In this document: piece after piece, positions 34,492 through 45,599 of the stretch
Numbering within the stretch: position 1 is the stretch's first letter
How the letters are laid out: each line of letters starts with the position of its first letter
Source of the DNA: Loripinus fragilis
Lineage: Eukaryota > Mollusca > Bivalvia > Lucinida > Lucinidae
Direction: 5' to 3'
DNA length: 64,000 nucleotides
Assembly: GCA_964019695.1 (NCBI GenBank)
Contig: OZ026515.1
Coordinates: forward strand, 138,218,549 to 138,282,548
Position numbers and translations under genes: made by a program
Notes under the pieces: generated by a model
Databases searched by the model: none
The model's input: the letters and a program-made list of their open reading frames with translations, nothing else
What the model was told of the DNA's origin: nothing

Positions 34492-35586
34492 TACCCCTAT
34501 TCCACACAGGCCACGAATCGCCTGAATTGCCACTATACCCCTATTCCACACAGGCCACGAATCGCCCGAATTGCCACGATTTTTTTTTTCGGGGGGATTC
34601 GTGAGGTTTCATTAAATTTTCTTCTCCAATTGTGATGTTCTACGAGTCAGTCCCGATTCAGATACGATGCGGTTTCGAATATTCGGGGGAATCGGCTCAA
34701 TTCGGTTGGAATCGCACAAGAATTCATTACGATTAGCAAAATAGCATTAGACGTGCTGCACGAAAGTTAAGGAATCAATTACGAATCAGTTTAGAATATG
34801 CCGAATGCAGCACGAATTGGGCACGAATTCACAGAAATACGCGACGATTCGCCACGGTTCGCGAGATTTTCTCTCACGATAGTTATAAAAAAGGCCCATA
34901 CATGCTTCGGGGCATCAGTTCCAAAATGAATGTTCCTCGTAAAGCAGCAGTAGAATTGATTCTGCAACTTGAGTGTTAAAAACGGCTTCTTATAATATAG
35001 CTAGAAGAATACAACTACGTTAAAGTCGAGAGGCCCTTACCCAGACTCTTTGACTTGGAAAAATATGGCAGTTTGCCATTGGCAAAATCACCAGCCATTA
35101 TCTACTGACTGATCCTGATTGTGCTCCAGAATCTGCCAAATCTGTTTCAACTTCTAGGACTGCTCACATGCGCGTGACGGGGTAATTAATCTTAAGGAAT
35201 TTTTTTCTACTATCTCTTCCTTGGTTTTATTGCTTGGCTTAATCTCCCGATTCCCCACGAATGAGCTAAGAGTAGCTATGAATGCCCCAAAACGCCTCCG
35301 AATCGATAACGATTCAGTTACGATGTCCAAGATTCAGTTACGATGTCCAAGAATGCCTTAGGAACTTGGTACGAATCACGCACGATTTTTCGAATCGGGG
35401 AATTCGTGGCCAAAGTTTTGAACAGTTCAAAACTTTTGAGCCGAATTCCCGATAGACCTAAGAATTGCAAGAACTCATTACGGACTGTGCGAACCAGTTA
35501 AGATCTTCACAAACTGAGTACGATACAGCCACGAATCCAAATATTTGTCGATTCGTGGGATTGGGGGCCTGTGTGGAATAGAGGTA
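34492..35586. mobile_element. palindromic pair, element B (inverted copy of A)
   Basis: Reverse-complement copy of element A, joined to it through TAA (34489-34491), so A+B form an inverted repeat of more than 2 kb. Its first 44 bases are duplicated (34492-34535, then 34536 onward). The right end is GGCCTGTGTGGAATAGAGGTA followed by TTA (given as two phrases GGCCTGTGTGG and AATAGAGGTA). The short frame MNVPRKAAVELILQLEC is kept here on the plus strand at 34926. A and B differ at scattered positions. Confidence 0.9.
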
Positions 35587-36399
35587 TTATATAGTTGAGC
35601 CCCAGGACGATGGCAGATACGCCTCTCGTAGGTTATAAACACGTTCAGTACGTTCTACATACGTTTTTAATACTCTAAGTAAGTTCTAGGTGCGTTAGAC
35701 AAACGTTTAGCACGTTAATATACGTTTTGCATAAGTTACGCATAAGTTAGAAACACGTTGCCAATAGGTTAGAAATACGTTACGCATGCGCTAGACATAC
35801 GCTACACAAGCATCCAACGGGCCATTGCGCACTACAACGCATGCAAACGCATAAGTAACTTACGAGTAACGTACCTAAACTTATGCATAACTTTACGCGA
35901 GGCGTACATCTAATTTATGGCTAACGTATAAGCAGTACGTCGGCATACGCTGAAATTTTTGTGCATGCAAAAAAATTTTGGACCCATTCGACGTATGACA
36001 ACGTATACCAACGTATTGTAGCGTAATCGTAACGTATTTAAGACTTATCTCTAACTTATTCAACGTACACCAACGTACTGGCTGAATTTCTCATACGTCG
36101 GTATACGTTGGTGCTATACGTCGTAGTGTGACAGGGCCTTTAAACCGGTTTAAGCCCTCCAGTAAAATATTTTTACTGACCATTCCAAGGCAGTGGTTCT
36201 TCTGTTGATCATTTATGTTATGCTTTCATGCACGTCTGTTTGTTGATGCACTGTGGTCACTTGCTGGGAAAGGGCTGACCTCTTGGCTCTCGTTTGTGAT
36301 GTCTAATTGTGATGTTGTCACTTTCCCATTGGTATCTTGGGTCAGGTGTGGTTCTTGATTGTATCGATTCCTGATCTTTGCCCTCTTTCTTACGTTGTA

Positions 36400-36830
36400 T
36401 CTATATAACTGTAAAGATGTTTATGAACAAAGCGTTCCATCGTTTAACCAACATTGCTCAAAAGTGATATGGTTGGTAACTGCTAGGTAGTGATTTGTCA
36501 TCTTTTTGTAAATCGTGGTGACGTTAGCGTCTTTCCATGATGAAGGGACGTATCCTTCTTGTTCAAGAGAGCAGTTGAAAATAATTGAATACGGGTGAGG
36601 GAGGATATGTCATCCGTCTTTCAGCAAACGAGGGCTATTTGATTCTAGACCGCATGCTTTTGTTATATCAAGATGTTGAAAGACATCCTTGTCGACTTGG
36701 GTTGTAATAGTTATGGACTCTAATGAATGATCTATGTGTGGGATTGGAGGTAATTGTGTGTTTGTATCATCAACAACATTTTGTGATGAAAAATATGTAT
36801 TTAACATTCTGGCTTTTTCTAGATCTAGAA
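36400..36830 (-). pseudogene. LINE reverse transcriptase fragment, inverted 5' part
   Basis: Minus strand reads EKARMLNTYFSSQNV, then VFQHLDITKACGLESNSPRL, EGYVPSSWKDANVTTIYKK (RT motif) and RFVHKHLY, with frameshifts. This is the start of the RT domain of a Jockey/CR1-like non-LTR retrotransposon. It abuts the plus-strand C-terminal part of such an element; see the next entry. Confidence 0.8.
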
Positions 36831-37345
36831 GAAATTATATCCATAAACTTACCACATTGATCATACTCATTTACTATTTCTACATTTCTATTTCTATATT
36901 TATCATAGCCTACCTCCACCCTTTCTTTTAATTTATCTAATTTATTTTCAGACTCTTTCTTTCGATCTACCATTAAAACTTGGAACAGCCTTCCAAATGA
37001 GGCAAGGGAGATGACTTCTGTATTAAACAGAAACAAGCTGCAGTCTCCATATTCCTTTCATGTAGGCTGGCGCTTAGAGGTCAAATCCTACACGCCAGAC
37101 TGCGAATGCGATGCAGTGCTTTACATGCATACTTGTATTGCAAAACCTTCCTGTCAGCACTGTGTGTACATTACCTATTTTTTCATTTGCCGCGCATATG
37201 CACCTACAAGAGGTTATCTTTGTGATAATCTTCATGAATACTCCTTAAAGGATCTCTTATATGGCACTGAACACGGTACAGGTCATGAGAATAAAACTTT
37301 ATTCTTAAAAATACAGGATTTCTTAAGGAAATAAGGAAGATTTAG
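36815..37345 (+). pseudogene. LINE C-terminal fragment, normal orientation
   Basis: Plus strand: LHKLTTL near 36845, FFRSTIKTWNSLPNEAREMT (the non-LTR 'STxxxWNSLP' motif) near 36960, ARLRMRCSALHAYLYCK near 37100, then LHEYSLKDLLYGTEHGTGHE and NKTLFLKIQDFLRK ending at the TAA at 37332-37334. Several frameshifts. This is the end of a non-LTR ORF2. Its position downstream of an inverted RT piece fits twin priming. Confidence 0.8.
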
Positions 37346-37374
37346 TCGTCAATCACAATATATACTATGCACAA

Positions 37375-38369
37375 TAAGTTTAGCAATTTCTTATGTTTCG
37401 CATCTTTTGTGCTCATCTTTGTGCAGTGCCGATCAATTTCAATTGCAATGACGAAAACAGGATCTTGGGCAAATGAAACCACGAAATTTCAGACACCATT
37501 CTTTAAATAGGCATTTGGGGAGAGCAAGAATTGCAGAAGGGGTCAGTAAGCAAAAATCACATCCGTTGTAAGTAATGCTAAAATGATAAGCATGTGATTT
37601 TTCATTTGGTGGTCTTTCATCTTCCTCATGCATCATAGGCCTATAAATTATGTGACACATGTAATAGAGATTTTATACTGAAAAAATCAGCTGCCAACAA
37701 TGACGTCAAAACGTAGTCATCATTTGATTAAACTTCTAATGTTAATTGGCGTGCCAATCCAACAGAGACTCAGCTTATACCATAGGCTTGCAATGTAAAT
37801 CATTTTATGGTTGATTAAAACCTTAAGTTACTGAAAAATGGTGCGACGCATTTGCGAGATAATGTTGACGTTAGATTTTATCTTTCGGCTCGTGCACTGT
37901 AGTAGTGAAAATGTTTCATTCAACATTATTTGTCTGAATGTGTTGGAAGGCATCAAGCAATTTTACTTGTCAATGTGGTTCAAGAAAATCCGACTAGAAA
38001 CACCGTTTAAAGGTGATAACGTAAAAGCATTAGTAATAACGTCATATTGTGAAAACTTGGTCCTTTATTTCTCTGAGAAAGTTCAGAAAATTGCAGCATT
38101 TGCTATGCTTTTTTCAGTTTTCAGAGACCAAACAATCGTTTGAAAATGGTATAATTCCCCCTAATGATCAGAAATACCCACGTTACCCGCTAGTCTTAAA
38201 ATTAAACGTCACTTTAGCACGGCCGCTGCATTTGGTAATTCTGTATTTTTTTAAATGGAAACTCTTGTTAGATGATCGGCGCTTGTATCTTCATGACAGC
38301 AAATGAAACTGGAGATCTGATGTGGATGGGCTCACCCATACAAAACAATTGCTAAATTTATGTGCATAG
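37375..38369. mobile_element. TIR element F, copy 2 (995 bp)
   Basis: Ends CTATGCACAATAAGTTTAGC and ATGTGCATAG, TA on both sides. Matches 17952-18818 throughout and holds about 145 extra bases near 37906-38050, so copy 1 is a deletion form. A 101-codon ORF here is not kept in copy 1. Confidence 0.88.
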
Positions 38370-39435
38370 TATACGTCATAAAACATGAAATGGCAAAAAG
38401 GAGTCAGACTACTTCGTATATACGCTGAAGTCTTTGATATGTATAAATTTTCATAGTTTGTGCAACATCCCCTTTGTGTCTGTAAACGGTTTATGTTATG
38501 CTAACTTTTTAAAAGTTGACCAATGATTATCTACAGCACCTCATCTTTTGATGTAACTATAGTGCACATGTATATTGTAGAGCGGATCAAACGTTCTCTC
38601 TCTCTCTTTCTCTCTCTCTCTTTCTTTCTCTCTCTGTCTTCAATCTGACCATCTAACTCATTCCCTTAGATTCATTTCTATACTATACATTTATTTTGTT
38701 CACATCTCATTCATTCAGCAACAATGTACATCTAAATATCTAAACGGAAATAACAACATATAAGATCCGTTGTATGCGGATCCATGTATCCGTTATTGTG
38801 TGACAAATAATGCCTCTATTAGACTGTATCAACCAAATTTCAAAATACACGATGTGCACGTGCTGCAGTAAAACGGCAGGGTTATTTTCTCATTTCCTGT
38901 TCGATATCGAAAGAGAGTTGTTCCTATTGCAATAATCCTGAGATAATTCAAGGTAAGCAAGCTTAAGTCGCCATCCAGGCTATCAACAAATTACAAAAAT
39001 ACCGCTTTTGACTTCTTGAACACACACGTGTTGCTGACGTACCATGCATTTTTGGATGTTATGAACAAACAATTTATCGTCTGCAAACACGTTTTCGACA
39101 GCTTGGCAGTAAAAATGACAAGCCTCCGCCAGGGAGACCACGGATAACGACGCCACTTGAAGTTAGGGTCATAGTGACGTCAACATGACGTTATCGCTTC
39201 ATGGCCACTTGGAAACTTCTTAAACACCTTAGACATGCAACAAATACGAGAATTTCCGTCTATATTGCCAGAAATCGTCTGAGGGGCGCTAGACTGATTT
39301 TTGAGTTTTGAAATTTGAATTTTGATGTTGACCCCTTTGTGTAATTTTGAAGAAGAAAAGGGGTATATATTCAAAATGTTTTGTTGAAAATGTTCACATT
39401 TGTAAGAAATTAAATATATTTCATGTTGATTAAGG
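38370..39435. other. intron 2 stretch, little recognised
   Basis: An impure TC tract at 38597-38635 is the only clear feature. Short ORFs lack any family signature. Confidence 0.45.
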
Positions 39436-40000
39436 TTTTTATCAATATTAAAAATAGTAAATGAGTATGATCAGGAAATACCACAATCACAAACTGCAGA
39501 CAACCCCGTGGCACCGTGAGGAAGAGCCGCTCAACCATCACGAGACACCAGGAAGACAAATTAAGCAAAGCAATCAGCTCTCTCTTCCCTATCAAGATGA
39601 TTGCAATACTAAAATGGACATAGAGTAACGTACAACAAAACATAGAACAATTACAGACTCCCACAATGGGAGTAACAATAAACAGAAAGTCAACAACAAC
39701 AGAACCACCGCCTTAGAACGGACAGCAGCCTAAGCCACCGGGGGGGCTTAAATGCATTTTACTGGTACCAAATCTTCGCCCTAGATTCTGCTGTTGTTGA
39801 AGTACAAAAAATGTTCAGCTCGCATGGAGGCCATCTAACTAATGCAATGTATCATCATGGAAAAACACTCTAATCAAATTACTACACCATGATGAAACAA
39901 AGAAAAGGGCTCATGACTCACAGATAGTCAGAGCTAAAGAAAACCTCAAGTTGAGCCACGGTGGGTCCAGCTACAGATAAGCATCAGGCACCAACCCACC
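39436..40000 (-). repeat. retroelement tail, type 2, attached to RT
   Basis: Directly downstream (minus strand) of the RT relic at 40011-40718. Phrases such as TGCATTTAAGCCCCCC, GATTGCAATACTAAAATGG and ACTGCAGACAACCCCG recur at 7190, 44250, 47368, 51725, 58560 and 59990. It defines a second tail type for the same RT family. Confidence 0.7.
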
Positions 40001-40010
40001 GATTAAAGCT

Positions 40011-40718
40011 TTACGTCAGAGCCGTCATAGAGTCTGAGGCCCGACCCACCGTCGTGCAATTAAAGAGGAAACCATAGCTATAAACCGTGATTGGGTTTAC
40101 AACTAGGCATGCAGATTGTCGCATGATATCCAAGTTATATCCAACCCTTATATAACGTTTAACTATCTTTTTGAATTGATCACTAAAATCAGGTTTTCCA
40201 ACAATTCGTTTGAATTTATAGACTAAATCACCATAAAATATAGGTTCTGATATGCCTTGTTGCAGAAGAGTTTTTAACCCAATGTTGTATTTAACAATTA
40301 ACTCTGAGTGTCTGTGGTAGAATTTAGAAAATGCTTTTCGAATTTTATGATATCTATAACCTTGTTTTAATAATTTAGCAGTTAAAAATAAGTTTCTGTT
40401 GTTGAAGTCATCAACATTAGAACATACTCTAGCAAAACGAATAAGCTGAGAAATATATACACCATAGGAAGGAGAGCGAGGAACATCTCCATCAAGAAAT
40501 GGGAAATTTACTATTTCAAAATTAAAATCATCACGTTTATCATAAATTTTAGAAGAAACTATGCCATTTGTTATTGACAAGTTCAAGTCCAAAAACGGAG
40601 CTTCAGTATCAGAAGAATTCGCCTTATTTAACTGAAGTTCAGTGGGATATATCTGACCTACCATTTGTTCAAAATAAGGATTATCAATAGAGATGTCCGG
40701 GATAAGCGGCATAAGCAT
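40011..40718 (-). pseudogene. reverse transcriptase relic (Penelope-like?), copy 2
   Basis: A 235-codon open minus-strand frame covering the RT from just after the YLDD motif to the C-terminus: DNPYFEQMVGQIYPTELQL, APFLDLNLSI, KIYDKRDDFNFEIVNFPFLD, PRSPSYGVYISQLIRFARV, GYRYHKIRKAFSKFYHRH, EPIFYGDLVYKFKRIVGKP, QSACLVVNP and VGRASDSMT. It is better preserved than the copy at 30.8 kb and shows what that copy lost. The catalytic motifs are missing through 5' truncation, so it cannot be active. Confidence 0.85.
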
Positions 40719-40884
40719 ACAAATACGGATAGGTAAACGTTATAGCGATATCACCATAGTGGAAGTAGTAAGGAGCTAATTAGGACGTTGAGCAGTGCAG
40801 TTAGTTTCATAAAATCATATAATACATATAGTATAGTCGATATCAAAACTTTTTACACGGATTACAGGAGAGCAAATCATCCAT

Positions 40885-40887
<3 letters not shown>

Positions 40888-40951
<64 letters not shown>
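40888..40951. repeat. (GA)n microsatellite
   Basis: About 60 bases of pure GA repeats. Confidence 0.97.
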
Positions 40952-40954
<3 letters not shown>

Positions 40955-41002
40955 TAACTGAGTTTATATGACCACGTGTGGTTATGCACATATAATTTTG
41001 TC

Positions 41003-42735
41003 AGGGTTTGTCCGCAACAACAAACAATAACATCACAATACAAGGCCAAACCACTAAACCATTACACTTTGTGAGCAATGGCAAACAATAACATCACAAA
41101 ACAAGGCCAAAACACTAAACCATCACACTTTGTGAGCAACAACAACAACAAAAAAAACGTCACAAAACAAAGTAAAAACCATCACTCTTTGTGAGCAAAA
41201 CCAAACAAATAAATCACAAAACAAGGTCAAAACACTAAACCATTACACTTTGTGGGCAACAACTAACAATAACATCACAAAACAAGGTCAAAACACTAAC
41301 CAATACACTTTGTGAGCAACAACAAACAATAACATCACAAAACAAGGTCAAAACACTAAACCATTACACTTTGTGAGCAACAACAAACAATAGCATCACA
41401 AAACAAGGTCAAACACTTACCCATCACACTGTGTGAACAACAACAAACAATAAAATCACAAAACAAGGTCAAAACACTAAACAATCACACTTTGTGAGCA
41501 ACAACAAGCAATAACATCACAAAATCAGGTCAAACACTCAACCATTACAAATTTCGAGCAACAACAAACAATAACATCACAAAATCATGTCAAAACACTA
41601 AACCATCACATTTTCTGAGCAACAACAAAAAACATCAATGTCAAACAAGGTCAAAACACTAAACCATCACACTTTGTGAGCAACAACAAACAATAACATC
41701 ACCAAACAAGACCAAAACACTAAACCAGCACACTTTGTGAGCAACAACAAACAATAACATCACAAAATAAGGTCAAAACACTAAACCATTACACTTTGTG
41801 AACAACAACAAACAATAACATCACAAAACAAAGTCAAAACACTAAACCATCATACTTTGCAAGCATTAACAAACAATAGCATTTCCAAATCAGGTCAAAA
41901 CAGTAAACCATCACACTTTGTGAGCAGCAACAACAATAGCATCACAAAACAAGGTCAAACACTAAACCATCACACATTTTGAGCAACAACAAACTATAAT
42001 ATTACAAAATCAGGTCAAACGCTAATCCATCACAATTTGTGAACAAAAACAAACAATAACATCACAAAATCAGGCCAAAAAAACTTAACCTACACACTTT
42101 GTGAGCAACAACAAACAATAACATCACCAAAACAGGTCAAAACACTAAACAATCACACTTTCAGAGCAACAACAAACAATAACATCACAAAACAAGGTCA
42201 AAACACAAAACCATCACACTTTCTGAGCACAACAAACAATAACATCACAATACAGGGTCAATACACAAAACCATCAGACTCTGTGAGCAACAATAAGCAA
42301 TAACGTCACAAAATCAGGTCAAAACACTAAACCACCACACGTTGTGAGCAACAACAAACAATAGCATCACAAAACAAGGTCAAACACTAAACCATCACAC
42401 TTTGTGAGCAACAACAAACTATGACATTACAAAATCAGGTCAAACGCTAAACCATCACAATTTGTGGGCAACAACAAACAATAACATCACAAAATCAGGC
42501 CCAAAAAAACTTAACCAACACCCTTTGTGAGCAACAACGAACAATAGCATCACATAACAAGGTCAAACACTATACCATCACACTTTGTGAGCAACAACAA
42601 ACTTTAACATTACAAAATCAGGTCAAACGCTAAACCATCACACTTTGTGAGCAACAACAGACAATAACATCACAAAACCTGGTCAAAACACAAAACCTTC
42701 ACACTTTGTGAGCAACAACAAACAATAACATCACT
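41003..42735. repeat. 61-bp minisatellite, about 28 units
   Basis: Tandem units of about 61 bp built on ACAACAAACAATAACATCAC, AAAACAAGGTCAAAACAC and TAAACCATCACACTTTGTGA. Variants cluster: units with AAAATCAGGTC alternate with AAAACAAGGTC, and a variant trio near 41940-42100 recurs at 42360-42520, showing higher-order duplication. Strong A/C strand bias (almost no G except in GGTC and GTGAG). Confidence 0.95.
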
Positions 42736-42789
42736 CTAGCAGTTACATTAAAAACAAACCTTGCTTGATTGATTTTACCAAACACAAAG

Positions 42790-43410
42790 TTTTTTCAATC
42801 AGCCGACCACCGCGCGATTATCTGCCGATTGTCAGCTGCTATCTCTGACTGTCCGCTGAATGATCAAACTATAATATGACTTTGGCTTCAGTATCCATGC
42901 GCGTTTTGCATAAAGTACTTAGCGAAATTGACAGTTTGTATTTAGTCGCTATGGCCTAAAGAAGAAAACATTAAAAGAATCAGAAAGTTCAAAATAAGTT
43001 CAAAAAAATCTGGGACGTGTCTTATAAGTGACAAGAATCAGGTGACTGTCTGCAGAGTATCGGTCGATAATAAAGATTACCTGGCGTCACTCGTCCGACT
43101 GTCGCCGAATGATCGGCTGACAGTCAGCCAGGTTTGAGTGACTCATTTTAAAAATAGAAGTTGGCGGAGTGTCAGTCGACCGTCGACCGATGATCGGCCA
43201 ATAGTCGACAGACAGTCGGTCGAATCCAAACCTTTTGCCAAGTCGCAAAGACAGTCGGCCGATCGAAAAAGAACAAACTGGTAAGTTATATTTTTTTGCC
43301 ACCGGTTGACCCTAAAAAGCAGGTAAAGTTGCATACACAATCACCCGACCGTTGGTCTACTGTCAGCTAATTCGAATCACTGACAGTCTGCAGACTGTCA
43401 GTGGGATCAA
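42790..43410. repeat. cluster of degenerate GACAGTCGGNCGA words
   Basis: Dense degenerate words on both strands: CAGCCGACCACCG, CGTCCGACTGTCGCCGA, CGGCTGACAGTCAGCC, GTCAGTCGACCGTCGACCGA, AGACAGTCGGTCGA and GACAGTCGGCCGATCG, plus CTGACAGTCTGCAGACTGTC. It resembles the subterminal zones of the Harbinger-like elements at 32.0, 33.4 and 55.9 kb, but I cannot fix its ends. Confidence 0.6.
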
Positions 43411-43679
43411 TATAATTGCGGTTTAAGTAAGGAATCGTTCAAATTTCATGGATTTTATTCTGAGTATATCTGGCTATACTGTAATGTACATGAAAGTTTG
43501 TTATGATTTCCTGGGCAATATATGAGTTATTGCCCTTTGGCTTTGGGAATGTCCATGGTTTTTCCAGTCTTCAGCCATTGATTGACAAGCAGTAGAAGGA
43601 TTTTCATGAAATTTATAATACGTTTAATGAGCATTTTAACTGTATGGGATAGATCATATATTTAGAAAACACGCTGCAC

Positions 43680-43770
43680 GCGGGGCGAAGTGGCTCAGTT
43701 TCTTCAGTATAAGGCAGGGGATCGAAGGGTTGCTAGCTCGAGACTCACCGGAGTCGCTGTTTTCTGTTTT
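43680..43770 (+). mobile_element. tRNA-like SINE head
   Basis: GGGGCGAAGTGGCTCAGTTT and, about 45 bases on, GCTAGCTCGAGACTCACC are in the positions of A and B boxes. Degenerate; no target duplication identified. Confidence 0.5.
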
Positions 43771-44249
43771 ACTCTATTAGCTTCTTAGTACTGTTCAAAT
43801 ACAAGAAGACAGAAAATCGTCCCCTTATGACTGAAAAATCGTTAAATGGAACGTAAAGCGTATACACAGACAAATTAAATACACGCTGCATTTGTTGAGT
43901 GTGCATCACTATTGTATATCAAAGCTTGAGACGCTATTCAGTATTAGCTTTGGACAGGTCAAAATTCTGCTGCAACCCATCTTCACCTATCGCGTACATG
44001 TTTCAATACGGTGTTGCTATACCTTTTCTTTTACGTATACTTATTCGTATGCGGCGAACCCGGACAACTCTAATATTAAGTAAGTCATCTAAATATCTGG
44101 AGGTAGAGTTAAAAGCTTCAATAACATCAGATTGATTATTGTCTGACAGAGATCTGTCTTACAAAGTCATTGCACACAGTGTCTGTACTGACTAAACTTT
44201 TTCTTCTGAGCATATGTTAAAATTACTGTGAATAAAATATTGTATAAAC

Positions 44250-44475
44250 CTTACAGCGGGCAGCTGTCTAAGCCACAGGACGTGGGGGAGCTTAAATGCA
44301 TTATACTGGCGCTAAAACTGTGCCCTAGATTATATTTTTGTTAAAACACAACACGTGTTTAGCTCACACGGATGCTTCCTAACTAATGCAATGCATTATT
44401 ACAGAGAAACAATCTGCAAAAAAAACACACACAAGGTGAAACAAAGAAAAATGATCATGACTTACAGATAGCCAG
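44250..44475 (-). repeat. retroelement tail fragment (type 2)
   Basis: GGAGCTTAAATGCATTATAC, GCCCTAGATT and GCTCACACGGATGC correspond to the segment at 39745-39835 next to the RT relic. Confidence 0.7.
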
Positions 44476-44489
44476 AGCTATAGAAAGTA

Positions 44490-45245
44490 AGAAAGGCAAC
44501 AAAGAACAGGAATCAATACAATCAAGTACCACACCTGGCCCAGGATACCACATGGAAAAATGACAAAAACACGGTTAAACATCACAAACAAGAGGTCAGC
44601 CCTTTTCCCGCAGGAGACCACAAGGCAGCAATGAACAGACGCGAAAGCATGACAAACACAAGACATAAATAACACAAATGATCCACAAAAGAAGTACCAT
44701 CTTGGATCGGTCAGTAAAATATTTTACTGGAGGGCTTAAACCAGTTTCACAGTGCCAACCTCACCCTTAGTTCAGATGTGGAACAGGACACATTTGGGAA
44801 AGTGACAAAACACGACAGCCAAGAGGTCAGCAGCCCTTGCCCAGCAGGTGACCACAAGGCTACAATGAACAGACATGACAGCACAACACACACTAACACG
44901 AAGCATAACTAACAAAAATGATCCACAAAAGAAGGACCGCCTTGGAACAGTCAGTAAAAATACTTTTACTGGAGTTCTTAAACCCGTTTCACGGCGCCAA
45001 CCTCAACATTAGTTCAGATATGGATCAAGACACATAGATGTTCGGTTTGCATGGAAGACCCCTAACTTATCCATGCATCATCTCCTAGAACATAAAAGTC
45101 AAGATATAAAAAGGAGATAAAGCAAAGATAAGGACTCAACAGTACATATAACTGAATACCGGAGCAAAAGAAATCCAACAGGCAAACCCAGGTGCGCCTG
45201 ACAACATTCAAAGCCTCAGAAAACATCAAGTTGAGCCATGGTGAA
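44490..45245 (-). repeat. two tandem type 1 retroelement tails
   Basis: Two consecutive minus-strand copies (about 44490-44765 and 44765-45245) of the tail found at 3705-4190. Both contain ATTTTACTGGAGGGCTTAAA or its variant, and TTAGTTCAGATNTGGA. The first stops at that point and the second continues to ATCCATGCATCATCTCCTAG and beyond. Confidence 0.8.
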
Positions 45246-45344
45246 ACCATACGCAACGTTCCATTGATATTGGTTGAAATCTACAGTTAATATCATCAGT
45301 TTATCACGGACAACGTTTTCAAGCTTGATGTGACGTGGCCTTGG

Positions 45345-45476
45345 AAATAGAGAATACTAGGTGAGTATCTTTTGATATCAAGTTTACCAGGCAAGGCTTT
45401 GAGAACGCATGTTGACATCGCGAGGCTTGCCTGGTAAATTTGATATCAAAAGACGCGAACCTGGTACTCTATTTAT
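45345..45476. repeat. hairpin element with GAGGCTTGCC loop
   Basis: TTTTGATATCAAGTTTACCA then GGCAAGG at 45370 pairs with CCTTGCC-like GCTTGCCTGG then TAAATTTGATATCAAAA ending 45451. Pairing continues into the flanks (ATAGAG.ATAC.AGGT / ACCTGGTACTCTAT), so arms are about 50 bp around a loop of about 30 bases. Confidence 0.8.
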
Positions 45477-45599
45477 CAGTTTACCCATTGTTGAACACTC
45501 TTCAAACTAGCGATTGTGGCGTATTTTTTTTTTTATTTTTGTGTTGATTCAGCGTCATTAGCGACGTCAATCAAAAAGTGCAACGTCATCATGATCGCT

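Larger units (their letters stand above)
32020..36139 (-). mobile_element. PIF/Harbinger element, 4.1 kb
   Basis: Terminal inverted repeats AGGCCCTGTCACACTACGAC at both ends, flanked by the 3-bp duplication TTA (32017-32019 and 36140-36142), the target type of PIF/Harbinger elements. Long subterminal zones (about 32040-32340 and 35640-36120) are made of degenerate ACGTAT/ACTTATGC/GCGTATG words. Decayed transposase and a second ORF are inside. It is an inactive derivative with an internal deletion, and it hosts two later insertions. Confidence 0.92.
31771..36395 (+). mobile_element. tail of RT element (type 1), split by a Harbinger insertion
   Basis: 31771-32016 and 36143-36395 are contiguous in other copies (3705-4190, and inverted at 44765-45245). 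The rejoined order is TGTCTTGATCCACATCTGA, GAGGTTG, then TTTAAGCCCTCCAGTAAAAT and TTGATTGTATCGATTCCTGA. This gives the empty-site structure used to date the insertion. Confidence 0.85.

Noticed and set aside
37838..38143. 101-codon ORF in TIR element F
   Set aside because: The sister element at 17952 lacks 145 bases in the middle of this frame, and the frame is not conserved.
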